Of a DNA stretch of 64,000 nucleotides, positions 43,794 to 52,389 are shown one piece after another. The notes beneath the pieces are model-generated. The model ran no database searches. It had not been told where the DNA came from and saw nothing but the letters and a program-made list of their open reading frames with translations. This DNA comes from an uncultured Kushneria sp. (lineage in GTDB: Bacteria > Pseudomonadota > Gammaproteobacteria > Pseudomonadales > Halomonadaceae): positions 310,001 to 374,000 of the forward strand of contig NZ_CANMFC010000001.1 of assembly GCF_947497025.1 (NCBI RefSeq). The letters are read 5' to 3'. Positions within the stretch are counted from its first letter, which is position 1. Each line of letters begins with the position of its first letter. The translations under genes and the position numbers were made by a program.

Positions 43794-44975
43794 CTACTGA
43801 GGCAGTGACAGAATGCGGCGTGCGAGATGAATCATGCTCGGATCGCCGGTGTTCTTGGCGCGAATATCGGAGAGCTTGACGACCGGCAGCCACTGATCCC
43901 CTTCGGGGCGGGTTTCGGTCATCTTGACCACCATGTTCATCGGCTTGAGGCCGACATCATTGGTGAAATTGGTACCGATACCGAACGACATGCCGATGCG
44001 GCCTTCACAAAAGCGGGTGATTTTCTCGACCTTGTGGGTGTCGAGAGCGTCGGAAAAGATGATGGTCTTGCTGCGCGGGTCGATGCCGTAGTGCTCGTAG
44101 TGATCGATGGTGGCCTTGGCGAATTCGATGGGGTCACCGCTGTCATGACGAATCCCGTCAAACAGCTTGGCAAACATCTTGTCGAAGCCTTCAAAAAAGA
44201 CCTGCGTGGTGAAGGTGTCCGACAGCGCGATGCCCAGGTCGCCACGATAGACCTCGACCCAGTTCTCCAGTGCCAGGGTATTGGCCATCTTGAAGCCAAA
44301 ACGGGCGGCGTGGAACATGAACCACTCGTGAGCATGCGTGCCCAGCGGCTTGACCCCGTGGCGATGGGCCATGTGCACGTTGCTGGTGCCGGTAAAGGTG
44401 CTGCCGCCGTAGCGCTTGAGGGTGCTGACCACCAGGTCGTGCACCTCGTAGGAGTGACGCCTGCGGGTGCCGAACTCGGCAATGCGCACGCCCAGTTCGC
44501 CGTAGTGCTCGATCTTTTCGCGCGTGCGCTGGGCGACCAGCTCATCGCTGTCGCGCTGTTCTTCGAGCATCTCGTACCAGATCTGACTGATCAGCGTCAT
44601 CAGCGGCACTTCCCAGAGAATGGTGCGATACCACAGTCCCTCGATGGTGACGCTGAGCACTTCGCCCTGCTGATCGATGGTGACCTCATGGGGCTTGTAA
44701 CGAAAGCCCTCCAGAAAATCATGATAGGTCGGGTCGAGATAGGGGCAGGTGATCTCCAGAAAATGGCGTTCCTCGCTGGTCAGCCGCAGTGCGGCCATGG
44801 CATCTACCTGCTCCCTGAGCCGTTCGCCAAAGCCGGGCGGGAAGGCATGCTCGCCACGATTGATAAAGCTGTAGCGTGCATGAGCGTTGGGAAACAGTTT
44901 CACCACGGCGTTTTGCATGGTGAACTTGTAGAAGTCATTATCAAGGATCGAATGCAGCATTGAGCGAGTCGGCAT
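43794..44975 (-). CDS. pncB: Nicotinate phosphoribosyltransferase
   Basis: This 393-residue enzyme makes nicotinate mononucleotide from nicotinate and PRPP in NAD salvage. Typical segments are LDNDFYKFTMQNAV near the N-terminus, FGTRRRHSYEVHD, TSNVHMAHRHGVKPLGTHAHEW and RHDSGDPIEFAKA. The start may be ATG 44975 or the in-frame ATG at 44960 (MLHSILDNDFYK). It is a single gene, on the minus strand. Confidence 0.94.
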   Translation of the reverse strand: MPTRSMLHSILDNDFYKFTMQNAVVKLFPNAHARYSFINRGEHAFPPGFGERLREQVDAMAALRLTSEERHFLEITCPYLDPTYHDFLEGFRYKPHEVTIDQQGEVLSVTIEGLWYRTILWEVPLMTLISQIWYEMLEEQRDSDELVAQRTREKIEHYGELGVRIAEFGTRRRHSYEVHDLVVSTLKRYGGSTFTGTSNVHMAHRHGVKPLGTHAHEWFMFHAARFGFKMANTLALENWVEVYRGDLGIALSDTFTTQVFFEGFDKMFAKLFDGIRHDSGDPIEFAKATIDHYEHYGIDPRSKTIIFSDALDTHKVEKITRFCEGRIGMSFGIGTNFTNDVGLKPMNMVVKMTETRPEGDQWLPVVKLSDIRAKNTGDPSMIHLARRILSLPQ

Positions 44976-45103
44976 CTCTGTTGATGACCATTTAAACGAT
45001 AGCTTGACAGCATAGCGCAGCCGCTACGCTGACTCCATCCCGAAGCGTTGACACAAGGCCTGACCCTGGCGCGTCAGGACCTTCTATTCTTTACCCCTGT
45101 CAC

Positions 45104-45140
45104 TATCCTGTACCGCTATCACTATCCTGTACCCCTATCA
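45104..45140. repeat. Tandem 19-bp repeat upstream of the acyltransferase-fold gene
   Basis: The segment TATCACTATCCTGTACC, or its variant starting CTGTCACTATCC, occurs twice back to back within 45100-45140, each followed by a C- or G-rich triplet. It lies directly before the ribosome-binding site at 45152 and may be a slippage-prone tract. Confidence 0.55.
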
Positions 45141-45162
45141 TGCATCTGGCTGGAGAAGCGCC

Positions 45163-46302
45163 ATGAGTCTCGATATTCGCGATATCGGTGCAATGGCCGA
45201 TATCGATGCGCAGCAATGGAATGCGCTGGCAGGTTCGGATTATCCCTTCATCCGTCATGAATTTCTCAACGCTCTGGAAGTGACCGGGGCTGTCTGTGCG
45301 CGCACCGGCTGGACCCCGCATCATCTGACGATCTGGCAGGGCGATCGGCTGGTCGGCGCCATGCCGCGTTATCTCAAGGATCACTCCTGGGGCGAGTATG
45401 TCTTTGACTGGCAGTGGGCCGATGCCTGGGAGCGGGCCGGCGGCGAGTACTATCCAAAGCAGTTGAGCGCCATTCCCTTTACACCGGCCACCGGTCCACG
45501 CCTGCTGCTCGCCGACAACATCGATACCGATGATGCCCTGATCATGATGGCCGAGCATCTTGAAAGTACGGGGCTGTTGTCATGGCATCTGCTGTTTCCG
45601 GAAGCGGCGCTGGCGCATCAATGGCGCCAGCACTGGCCCGAGCTGCTCGAGCGCAGCGGCATGCAGTATCACTGGTTTGATCGTGACTATGGCGATTTCG
45701 AGGGGTTTCTGGGGGCCATGACCTCGAAACGGCGCAAGGAAGTGCGCCGGGAGCGGCGCCGCGTGGCCGAGCAGGGACTGAGCATGCGACGTCTGGTGGG
45801 GCGAGACATCGACCGGACTGCCATCAAGCACTTTTATCGCTGTTATCAGATTACTTATATGGAGCATGGCCAGCGCGGCTATCTGGACATCAATTTCTTC
45901 TACCGTTTGCTGCAGGACATGCCCGATGCCCTGGTACTGATTCAGGCGCTGGATGAAACATCGCGACCCGTGGCCGCAGCGCTGTGTCTGCGCGGGTCGA
46001 CTACGCTCTATGGACGCTACTGGGGCAGCGAGGTCGAGGCCAGCTGCCTGCATTTCGAAGCCTGCTACTATCAGGGTATCGAGCACTGTCTGGCCGCCGG
46101 GCTGTCACGTTTTGATCCGGGCACCCAGGGAGAGCACAAGATTGCCCGGGGTTTTGAGCCGATTGCCATCCGCTCACTGCACTGGCTGGCCCATGACGGG
46201 TTTCGCGATGCCGTGGCGGAGTTTCTGGGGCGAGAAGACACCGCCATGCAACAGATGCGCCTCGAAGCAGCTGCCATGCTGCCCTTTCGACGCGAGCGCT
46301 GA
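45163..46302 (+). CDS. GNAT-fold protein of the peptidoglycan-biosynthesis-like (COG3146, DUF482) family
   Basis: This 379-residue cytoplasmic protein contains HHLTIWQGDRLVGAMPRYLK, WEYVFDWQWADAWERAG-like sequence, KRRKEVRRERRRVAEQGL and GRYWGSEVEASCLHFEACYY, all characteristic of the COG3146 family. The family is related to FemX/FemA-type acyltransferases, but its natural acceptor is not known. The C-terminal FDPGTQGEHKIARGFEP is strongly conserved. Its start is ATG 45163 (GAGAAGCGCC upstream). It is a single gene. Confidence 0.85.
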   Translation: MSLDIRDIGAMADIDAQQWNALAGSDYPFIRHEFLNALEVTGAVCARTGWTPHHLTIWQGDRLVGAMPRYLKDHSWGEYVFDWQWADAWERAGGEYYPKQLSAIPFTPATGPRLLLADNIDTDDALIMMAEHLESTGLLSWHLLFPEAALAHQWRQHWPELLERSGMQYHWFDRDYGDFEGFLGAMTSKRRKEVRRERRRVAEQGLSMRRLVGRDIDRTAIKHFYRCYQITYMEHGQRGYLDINFFYRLLQDMPDALVLIQALDETSRPVAAALCLRGSTTLYGRYWGSEVEASCLHFEACYYQGIEHCLAAGLSRFDPGTQGEHKIARGFEPIAIRSLHWLAHDGFRDAVAEFLGREDTAMQQMRLEAAAMLPFRRER

Positions 46303-46370
46303 TCGTTTGACATGCAAGCCACTGATCCTCGGTGGTGACCGATTTCCTGTATTCATGTCGTGGAGAAATA

Positions 46371-46943
46371 ATGAAAATCTTGTATCGCAGTATGTGGATG
46401 GCAGCCTGTCTGGCGCTGGCGGGCGGGGGTATGGCGCCGATGGTGCAGGCTCAGTCAGGGGGTCAGAACGCGCCTCAGCAGCAACCGGGCGACATTACCG
46501 ACCACGAAGATCAGACGCTTCTGGAAACGCTCAAGGCCAACGGCGATTTCACTACGCTGGTGAAGGCCCTCAATGAAGCCGGCATGAGTGACATGCTTGA
46601 CGACAACGGTCCCTACACCATCTTTGCACCGACCGATGAAGCCTTCGCGCGGCTGCCTCAGAGCGAACGTCAGGCGCTGCTTGGCGGGGAACACGAGGAG
46701 TGGCTTGAAAAGGTGTTGAAGTATCACATGCTGCCGGGCACGGTGCCGGCCAGTGAGTTCAGGGTGTTGGGCCGCCCCCAGGCCCTGGTGGGACAGCTCG
46801 GTCTGGACGTGCAGGACGGCCAGTACCGGGTCAACGATATTCCCGTCGATCGACAGGAAATTCGCGCGCACAATGGCATTATTCATCCCATCAAGGGCGT
46901 GCTGACCCCCTGGGATGCCACCGGTCTGCGGCCGGATTCCTGA
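46371..46943 (+). CDS. Fasciclin-domain (FAS1) secreted protein
   Basis: This 190-residue protein has a signal peptide (residues 1-28, ending MVQAQ) and one FAS1 domain: TLLETLKANGDFTTLVKALNEAG, YTIFAPTDEAFARLP, LKYHMLPGTVPASEF and AHNGIIHPIKGVL. FAS1 domains mediate adhesion and may bind polysaccharides or proteins at the cell surface. ATG 46371 follows GGAGAAATA; the ORF frame extends to 46332 without a site. It converges on the metal exporter gene with only 12 bases between stops. Confidence 0.92.
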   Translation: MKILYRSMWMAACLALAGGGMAPMVQAQSGGQNAPQQQPGDITDHEDQTLLETLKANGDFTTLVKALNEAGMSDMLDDNGPYTIFAPTDEAFARLPQSERQALLGGEHEEWLEKVLKYHMLPGTVPASEFRVLGRPQALVGQLGLDVQDGQYRVNDIPVDRQEIRAHNGIIHPIKGVLTPWDATGLRPDS

Positions 46944-46955
46944 GCCTCGGGACCT

Positions 46956-47981
46956 CTAGCCCAGCGGCCCCTGCATCAGCGGTGACAGTGCCGTATCAGG
47001 GGCACTGATCAAAAGAGCGATGCCCAAAAGCGTGATCAGCGCACCGCCCAGCAGGGCGAGAAGATACCCCAGCCCCAGAGGGCGTCGCTGATCGGTTCGC
47101 TGAAAAAGATGGGTCATTAGTCTGCGGGCCATTACCGTCAGGGCGGCCAGAACGGAGGTCGACAGCGCCGTGCCCACTGACATGGCCAGTACCGCCAGCA
47201 CCCCGGCCCACCAGAAGCCCAGCATGGCCGCGACGCCAAGCACCATGACTGCGCCACTGCATGGGCGCAGGCTGATTGAAAGGATGGCCGCTGTCATCTC
47301 GCGCCAGCGTCGGCCGCTGGTCATGGGGTCAATGTGGTAGGTTCGCCCGCAGTGACAGGGGCCATTGCCGACGTGGTTCAACGGCGTCACAACGCTGGTT
47401 CCGGCAGGCTGTGTCGGGGTCAGCCGCAGGATGCCGGGCTGAACGGTATCCTCGGATGATGCCGACAGGGGCGCCTTGCTCTGAAGGCCGCGACCGGCGC
47501 GCACCATGAGCCAGAGCCCCAGTGCCGTGACAGCGGCAAAGCTTGCCTTCTCGATCCAGACGGTGCCGGCCATCGCCTCCCGGGTCAGCCAGCCAAATCC
47601 CAGTACCAGAATCGTGACCATGACAATGGCTACCACGCCCTGAAGCAGGGCAGCGCTGGCGGTCATGATCAGCCCCCGCAGCAGGGCCGCGCGCTGGGTC
47701 AGCAGATAGGTCGCCACGACCGCCTTGCCATGACCGGGTCCGAGGGCGTGAAAAACGCCATAGCCCAGGCTCAGCACGATCAGATCCAGCCAGTCCCCTG
47801 CGCCTTCACGCCGGGAGAGCGCCATCATGGCGCTGGCCAGCCCCCGATGCAGCGTACGCTGCTGTGTGATGATCTCACCGACCAGCGGTTGCCAGAGTCC
47901 CTGACCGATCGTCGACAGCAGCAGCCCCGCCAGTACGATGACAGCAAGCGTTATCCACACCGGTTTCAAATATCCTGACAC
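46956..47981 (-). CDS. NicO/RcnA-type nickel/cobalt transporter
   Basis: This 341-residue membrane protein has about six to seven membrane segments and the NicO signatures GYGVFHALGPGHGKAVVATYL (about residues 73-93) and LRPCSGAVMVLG (about 238-249). A loop between them contains a Cys/His cluster, CHCGRTYH (about residues 211-218), likely for metal handling. The start is GTG 47981 and overlaps the original stop of the DUF1007 gene (47966-47968) by 16 bases, a sign of translational coupling. It probably exports or imports Ni/Co; direction cannot be told. Confidence 0.85.
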   Translation of the reverse strand: MSGYLKPVWITLAVIVLAGLLLSTIGQGLWQPLVGEIITQQRTLHRGLASAMMALSRREGAGDWLDLIVLSLGYGVFHALGPGHGKAVVATYLLTQRAALLRGLIMTASAALLQGVVAIVMVTILVLGFGWLTREAMAGTVWIEKASFAAVTALGLWLMVRAGRGLQSKAPLSASSEDTVQPGILRLTPTQPAGTSVVTPLNHVGNGPCHCGRTYHIDPMTSGRRWREMTAAILSISLRPCSGAVMVLGVAAMLGFWWAGVLAVLAMSVGTALSTSVLAALTVMARRLMTHLFQRTDQRRPLGLGYLLALLGGALITLLGIALLISAPDTALSPLMQGPLG

Positions 47982-48627
47982 TTGATCACTCCGGTGTCGG
48001 CAAAAAGCCGGCCAATGCCCTCGGGCGTCTCTCCGGTCACATCAATGGCGGATACGTCGGCCACGACGGCAGGGTCCGGGTCGGCGTGTATCACCTCGCC
48101 ATGACACTGCGAGGGGCATTGACCAGTTCAATGGGCCGCTCGGTCTGATCGTCATACAAAAACTCGATGAAATAGGTGTCATCGTAGACTTTCCAGCGAA
48201 GCGCATCGCTCAGCGGCTGCGGCTCGGCCAGCGTCACAATGAAGGAAAACTCGACCCGATTGTCGTTCAGGCGGGTGGTGTAGTCCTCGATGCCTCTCAG
48301 GGGTATTTCCTGCTCTCCATCGTACACATGGGTCAGGTAATGCTGGGTGGCCAGATTGACCGCGATCTCGTGGCCGAGCGCATCCAAACGCTGTGCCATG
48401 CTCTCGTCACCTGCCACGCCTTCCAGACCCTCCACCATGGTCAGGCTCTGAAACGGGTCCATCTTCCATGACTGCTCAAGCGCCGTGACCCGTTGCTGAT
48501 CATCGACCATGACCGTGACGCGGTAATCGATCCAGCCGTGAGGGTGCGCCATGGCCGAGGCTGCTACCAACAAGATGACACCCCCTGTCAGCAGGACAGA
48601 TACTCGCCTGAAACGCCGGGAATTCAT
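47966..48627 (-). pseudogene. DUF1007-family exported protein, frameshifted near the C-terminus
   Basis: The intact part starts at ATG 48627 (MNSRRFRRVS), has a signal peptide ending ASAMA and the DUF1007 opening HPHGWIDYRVTVMVDDQ. It reads on to DDTYFIEFLYDD before stopping at TGA 48091-48093. In the next frame the sequence continues VIHADPDPAVVADVSAIDVT and GIGRLFADTGVIKCQDI to a stop at 47966-47968, a typical DUF1007 C-terminus. Restoring one base around 48095 gives 220 residues, the usual family length. DUF1007 proteins are regularly encoded beside NicO transporters and probably bind metal in the periplasm. The lesion may be real or a sequencing error. Confidence 0.75.
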
Positions 48628-48754
48628 GAGCACGCTTTTGCCTCTTCCAGTAACCGAAATGGCATGTTGCCCCAGCTCTGCGGGGGTTGCGAGAGATAAC
48701 ATCTACAGCCGGGCGTGGTTCATCAGGATGGATTAAGCAACCAGGGGTTTCTTT

Positions 48755-48770
48755 TTTAACCGTGGTTAAA
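48755..48770. promoter_or_regulatory. 16-bp perfect palindrome upstream of the sit operon (likely metalloregulator site)
   Basis: TTTAACCGTGGTTAAA is a perfect inverted repeat, 38 bases before the binding-protein ATG at 48808, overlapping a likely -10 region (TAAATA). Position and symmetry fit an operator for a metal-dependent repressor such as MntR, Mur or Fur. It also lies in the divergent region of the DUF1007/NicO genes and may control both. Confidence 0.65.
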
Positions 48771-48807
48771 TAGGATTTCATGACGATACCGCCAGGGGAG
48801 ATTCGTC

Positions 48808-49752
48808 ATGATAAAAGAGATAAACGCGGCCACGATGATGGCGGCGCGCCGCCGGTTGTCAGCGGCTCGGGCCGTGGCGGTCTGGGTGGTGCCGGCGCTG
48901 ATGCTGATGTCCGGTGCAACGCTGGCCCACGAGCGCAGGACGGTAGTGGCAAGCTTCACGATCATGGCGGACATGGCCCGTCAGGTGGCCGGCGACGAGC
49001 TGGAAGTGATTTCCATTGTGCCGCCTGGCGCCGAAATTCATGAATATGCGCCCACCCCGCGCGATATCCTCAAGGCCCGACGGGCCGATCTCATCCTCTA
49101 CAACGGCATGGGGCTCGAGCGCTGGTTTCAGCGTTTTTATCAGGGCATGGACAATGTGCCTGTCGCCGTACTGACCGAGGGTATCGAACCGATTGGTCTG
49201 GGCGAAGGGCCTTACAGCGGCCATCCCAATCCTCACGCCTGGATGACCCCGCAAAACGGCCTGATCTACGTCGAGAACATTCGCCGGGCGCTGGTCGCGC
49301 TGGACCCGGCTCGGGTGGCGACTTACAACCGCAACGCCAAAGCCTACAGCGACCGGCTTGCAGCGCTGGACCAGGCGCTCAGGGACGCCTTTGCACGCAT
49401 TCCCGACGCGCAGCGCACGCTGGCGACCTGTGAAGGTGCCTTTTCCTACCTGACCCGGGAATATGACTTTCGGGAACGTTTCCTCTGGTCGGTCAACGCA
49501 GAGCAGGAGGGAACACCGCAACAGGTGCGTCGCTTGATCGATGACCTCAACGCCGATGATGTACCGGTGACCTTTTGTGAAAGCACGGTCAATGACCGGG
49601 CGATGAAGCAGGTGACCTCTGAAACCGGCGCGCGCTACGGCGGTACGTTGTATGTCGACTCACTGACCCGTGACGACGGTCCGGTCCCCGATTACGAAAC
49701 ACTTTTGCGTTACAACGCAGAGCAGATACAAAAGGGGTTTGGCCTTGAGTAA
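48808..49752 (+). CDS. sitA: Mn/Fe ABC transporter substrate-binding protein (SitA/YfeA-type)
   Basis: This 314-residue protein has a long signal region (residues 1-41, ending TLA before HERRT) and belongs to the cluster A-I metal-binding family. Likely metal ligands are His in AEIHEYAPTP, His in PNPHAWMTP, Glu in CEGAFSYL and Asp in YVDSLT. The Glu in the third site, rather than the His of zinc-specific ZnuA, favours manganese or iron. It is first in a four-gene operon with tight overlaps. A palindrome at 48755 probably regulates it. Confidence 0.87.
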   Translation: MIKEINAATMMAARRRLSAARAVAVWVVPALMLMSGATLAHERRTVVASFTIMADMARQVAGDELEVISIVPPGAEIHEYAPTPRDILKARRADLILYNGMGLERWFQRFYQGMDNVPVAVLTEGIEPIGLGEGPYSGHPNPHAWMTPQNGLIYVENIRRALVALDPARVATYNRNAKAYSDRLAALDQALRDAFARIPDAQRTLATCEGAFSYLTREYDFRERFLWSVNAEQEGTPQQVRRLIDDLNADDVPVTFCESTVNDRAMKQVTSETGARYGGTLYVDSLTRDDGPVPDYETLLRYNAEQIQKGFGLE

Positions 49753-50554
49753 CCTGACTCAATATGACGGTGCCGCTATCGAGGTGTCGCGTACCAGTGT
49801 GCGCTATCCCGATGGGCATCTGGGGATCCAGGAGATTTCTCTGGCCCTGCCGGGTGCCAGTATCTGTGCCCTGATCGGTCCCAACGGCAGCGGCAAGTCC
49901 ACCCTGTGTCGAACCATTTTAGGGTTTACGCGCCCGACCAGTGGCCGGGTGCGGCTTCTGCGGATGACCGTGCGCCAGGCCCAGAGGCGCAATCTGGTCG
50001 CCTATGTGCCCCAGGCCGAGGAGGTGGACTGGCAGTTTCCGGTGTCGGTGCGCGATGTGGTCATGATGGGACGCCAGGGTCAGATGAACTGGCTGCGTAT
50101 TCCGTCGGCGACTGACCGGCGCTGCGTGGAAGAGGCGATGGCCCGCATGGAAATTACCGATCTGGCGCAGCGCCAGATCGGCATGCTCTCGGGAGGGCAG
50201 AAAAAACGCGTATTTCTGGCTCGGGCGCTGGCTCAGGGGAGCCGTATTCTGGTGCTCGATGAGCCCTTTACCGGCGTGGATGCCCATACCGAGCAGGGCA
50301 TCATGGCGCTGATCCGCGGGCTGCGCGATGAAGGCGTGACCGTGTTGATCGTGACGCATGCACTGTCCAGCGTGCCGCAGTACTGCGATCACGTCGCCAT
50401 GGTCTCAAGACGGCTCGTCGCTTTCGGGCCGGTATCCACGACCTTTACCCAGCGCCACCTGGCAGCCACCTTCGGCGACGTCATGGCCGAGACGGTGTTG
50501 TCGGCTACCGATACCAAGGCCAGCGTGCGCGCTGCGTCATGGAGTCTGTCATGA
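49745..50554 (+). CDS. sitB: Mn/Fe ABC transporter ATPase (SitB-type)
   Basis: This 269-residue ATPase has Walker A GPNGSGKST, Q-loop VPQAEEVDWQFPVSV, signature LSGGQKKRVFLARAL, Walker B ILVLDEPF and the switch His in VTHAL. The VDWxFPVxVxDVVMMGR segment is typical of metal-uptake ATPases. The start is TTG 49745 (LSNLTQYDG), overlapping the sitA stop by 8 bases; the frame extends further upstream but inside sitA. It couples ATP hydrolysis to the two permeases that follow. Confidence 0.85.
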   Translation: MSNLTQYDGAAIEVSRTSVRYPDGHLGIQEISLALPGASICALIGPNGSGKSTLCRTILGFTRPTSGRVRLLRMTVRQAQRRNLVAYVPQAEEVDWQFPVSVRDVVMMGRQGQMNWLRIPSATDRRCVEEAMARMEITDLAQRQIGMLSGGQKKRVFLARALAQGSRILVLDEPFTGVDAHTEQGIMALIRGLRDEGVTVLIVTHALSSVPQYCDHVAMVSRRLVAFGPVSTTFTQRHLAATFGDVMAETVLSATDTKASVRAASWSLS

Positions 50555-51429
50555 GCAGTGATCCGATCGCCTGGCTGCTGGCGCCGTTTGATTATCAGTT
50601 CATGACGCGCGGCATTCTGGTTGGCACGCTGATCGGGGCGGTCTGCGGCTGGCTTTCCTGCTATGTGGTGCTCAAGGGCTGGTCACTTCTGGGGGACGCC
50701 CTTTCTCATGCCGTGGTACCGGGTATTGCGATTGCCTATGCGCTGGGCCTGCCGTTTGCGCCGGCGGCCTTTATCAGCGCCTTGCTGGCGGTTGGCGGCA
50801 TCGGGCTGATCAAGGGGCAGGGTGCCCTGAAAAGTGATGCTGCCATTGGCGTGGTCTTCTCTGCCTTTCTGGCGCTGGGGCTGGTACTGATCTCGCTCAA
50901 TCCCGGGGGTGTGCAGCTCACCACAATTCTTTTCGGTAACCTGCTGGGCATCGGGGACAGTGAGACCGTTCAACTGATCATCATCTCGCTGGTCTGCATC
51001 GTGGCGCTGTCACTGCGCTGGAAGGATCTGATGCTGTACTGCTTCGATGAAGGTCACGCCCGGGTGATGGGCCTGAATACCGTCTGGCTCAATGTTCTGT
51101 TGCTGTCGATGCTCTCGCTGATGACGGTAGGGGCATTACAGGCCGTGGGCGCGCTGCTGGTGGTAGCGATGCTGATTACGCCCGGTGCCTGTGCCTGGCT
51201 GCTCACGGATCGTTTCGGCCACATGCTGTGGCTGGCGCCGCTGATCGGGGCGCTGTGCGCCTTTACGGGCAGCTGGGCGAGCTATTTCATGGACAGCTCG
51301 GTAGGTGGTGCCATCGTGCTGCTGCAGACGCTGTGCTTTTTGATCATTCTGGTGCTGGCGCCGCGTCATGGGCTGCTGGCCCGGCGACGTCGTCCGGCAC
51401 CGGATGCCGCCAGTGAGGAGTGGCCATGA
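50551..51429 (+). CDS. sitC: Mn/Fe ABC transporter permease (SitC-type)
   Basis: This 292-residue permease of the ABC-3 family has about eight membrane segments and the family segments VVLKGWSLLGDALSHAVVPGIA and LNVLLLSMLSLMTVGALQAVG. The ATG at 50551 overlaps the ATPase stop (ATGA). It is followed by a second, similar permease. Confidence 0.88.
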   Translation: MSSDPIAWLLAPFDYQFMTRGILVGTLIGAVCGWLSCYVVLKGWSLLGDALSHAVVPGIAIAYALGLPFAPAAFISALLAVGGIGLIKGQGALKSDAAIGVVFSAFLALGLVLISLNPGGVQLTTILFGNLLGIGDSETVQLIIISLVCIVALSLRWKDLMLYCFDEGHARVMGLNTVWLNVLLLSMLSLMTVGALQAVGALLVVAMLITPGACAWLLTDRFGHMLWLAPLIGALCAFTGSWASYFMDSSVGGAIVLLQTLCFLIILVLAPRHGLLARRRRPAPDAASEEWP

Positions 51430-52349
51430 GTTCATTCAACGAGACGCTGACACTGCTGTTGCTGCCACTGACACTGGATTTCATGCGCCAGGCGCTGTGG
51501 ATGGGACTGCTGGTGGGGACGGTCTGTGCCGTGCTGTCGTGTCTGATCGTGTTGAAGGGCTGGTCGCTGGTCGGAGATGCGGCCTCCCATGCGGTGGTGC
51601 CCGGCATTGTGCTGGCCTGGCTGGCCGGGATTCCCATGGTGATCGGCGCGCTGGCCAGCGCCCTGTGCTGTCTGCTGGGCGCCGGTCTGATTGAGCGACA
51701 CTGCCGCATCCGCCCTGATGCGGTGCTGGGCATTGCCTTTACCGGTTTTCTGGCGCTGGGCATGGTACTGGTCGCCATGGTGCCCTCGGAGGTGCATTTC
51801 GTGCACATTCTGCTGGGCAACCTGCTGGGGATCGAGGCCTCGACGCGCTATCAGCTCATCGCTACCGGCATTGTCGTACTGGCCGTTGTGGCGCTTAAAT
51901 TCAGCGATCTTCGGCTCTATTGCTTTGACCCGCAGCAGGCGCAGGTGGTGGGGCTTGATACTCGCCGCCTGCAGTTGCTGCTGACGGTTTTGCTGACACT
52001 GGCCACCGTCATGGCGCTTCAGGCCGTGGGCGTTGTATTGGTCATTGCCATGCTGGTCACGCCAGGCTGCACGGCCTTTTTGCTGACCCGCCGACTTGCC
52101 GCGATGATGATGGTGGCCTCGGCAAGCACCTGGCTTTCGGTGTTTGCAGGCGTGATGGTGAGCTTTCATGTAGACGTCGAAACGGGCGGTGTCATCGTGC
52201 TCATCCAGGCGTTTTTGTTCCTGCTGGCCTTCCTTTTTGCCCCCGGCCGCGGCGTGCTCTTTCAGAAGATACGCGTCCGGCGCGCCATTCGCGCCGACAG
52301 GGTGGCCGCTCGAAAACAGGAGGAGGTGGCCTCGTCACATCCCGTCTAG
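51426..52349 (+). CDS. sitD: Mn/Fe ABC transporter permease (SitD-type)
   Basis: This 307-residue ABC-3 permease resembles the preceding one in sequence (LIVLKGWSLVGDAASHAVVPGIV, LATVMALQAVGVVLVIAMLV). Two distinct permeases downstream of one ATPase are characteristic of SitABCD/YfeABCD-type Mn/Fe importers. The ATG overlaps the sitC stop (ATGA). The C-terminal 25 residues are strongly basic. Confidence 0.88.
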   Translation: MSSFNETLTLLLLPLTLDFMRQALWMGLLVGTVCAVLSCLIVLKGWSLVGDAASHAVVPGIVLAWLAGIPMVIGALASALCCLLGAGLIERHCRIRPDAVLGIAFTGFLALGMVLVAMVPSEVHFVHILLGNLLGIEASTRYQLIATGIVVLAVVALKFSDLRLYCFDPQQAQVVGLDTRRLQLLLTVLLTLATVMALQAVGVVLVIAMLVTPGCTAFLLTRRLAAMMMVASASTWLSVFAGVMVSFHVDVETGGVIVLIQAFLFLLAFLFAPGRGVLFQKIRVRRAIRADRVAARKQEEVASSHPV

Positions 52350-52389
52350 ACTGTCAGCCACATGTTCTGCGCTGTACAAGGAGAGTGGC

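Noticed and set aside
43827-44963. A 378-codon plus-strand frame opposite pncB
   Set aside because: It mirrors the pncB frame, which has clear family motifs; starts and composition do not support a second gene.
45100-45140. Tandem repeat as a CRISPR array
   Set aside because: Two short adjacent units without spacers.
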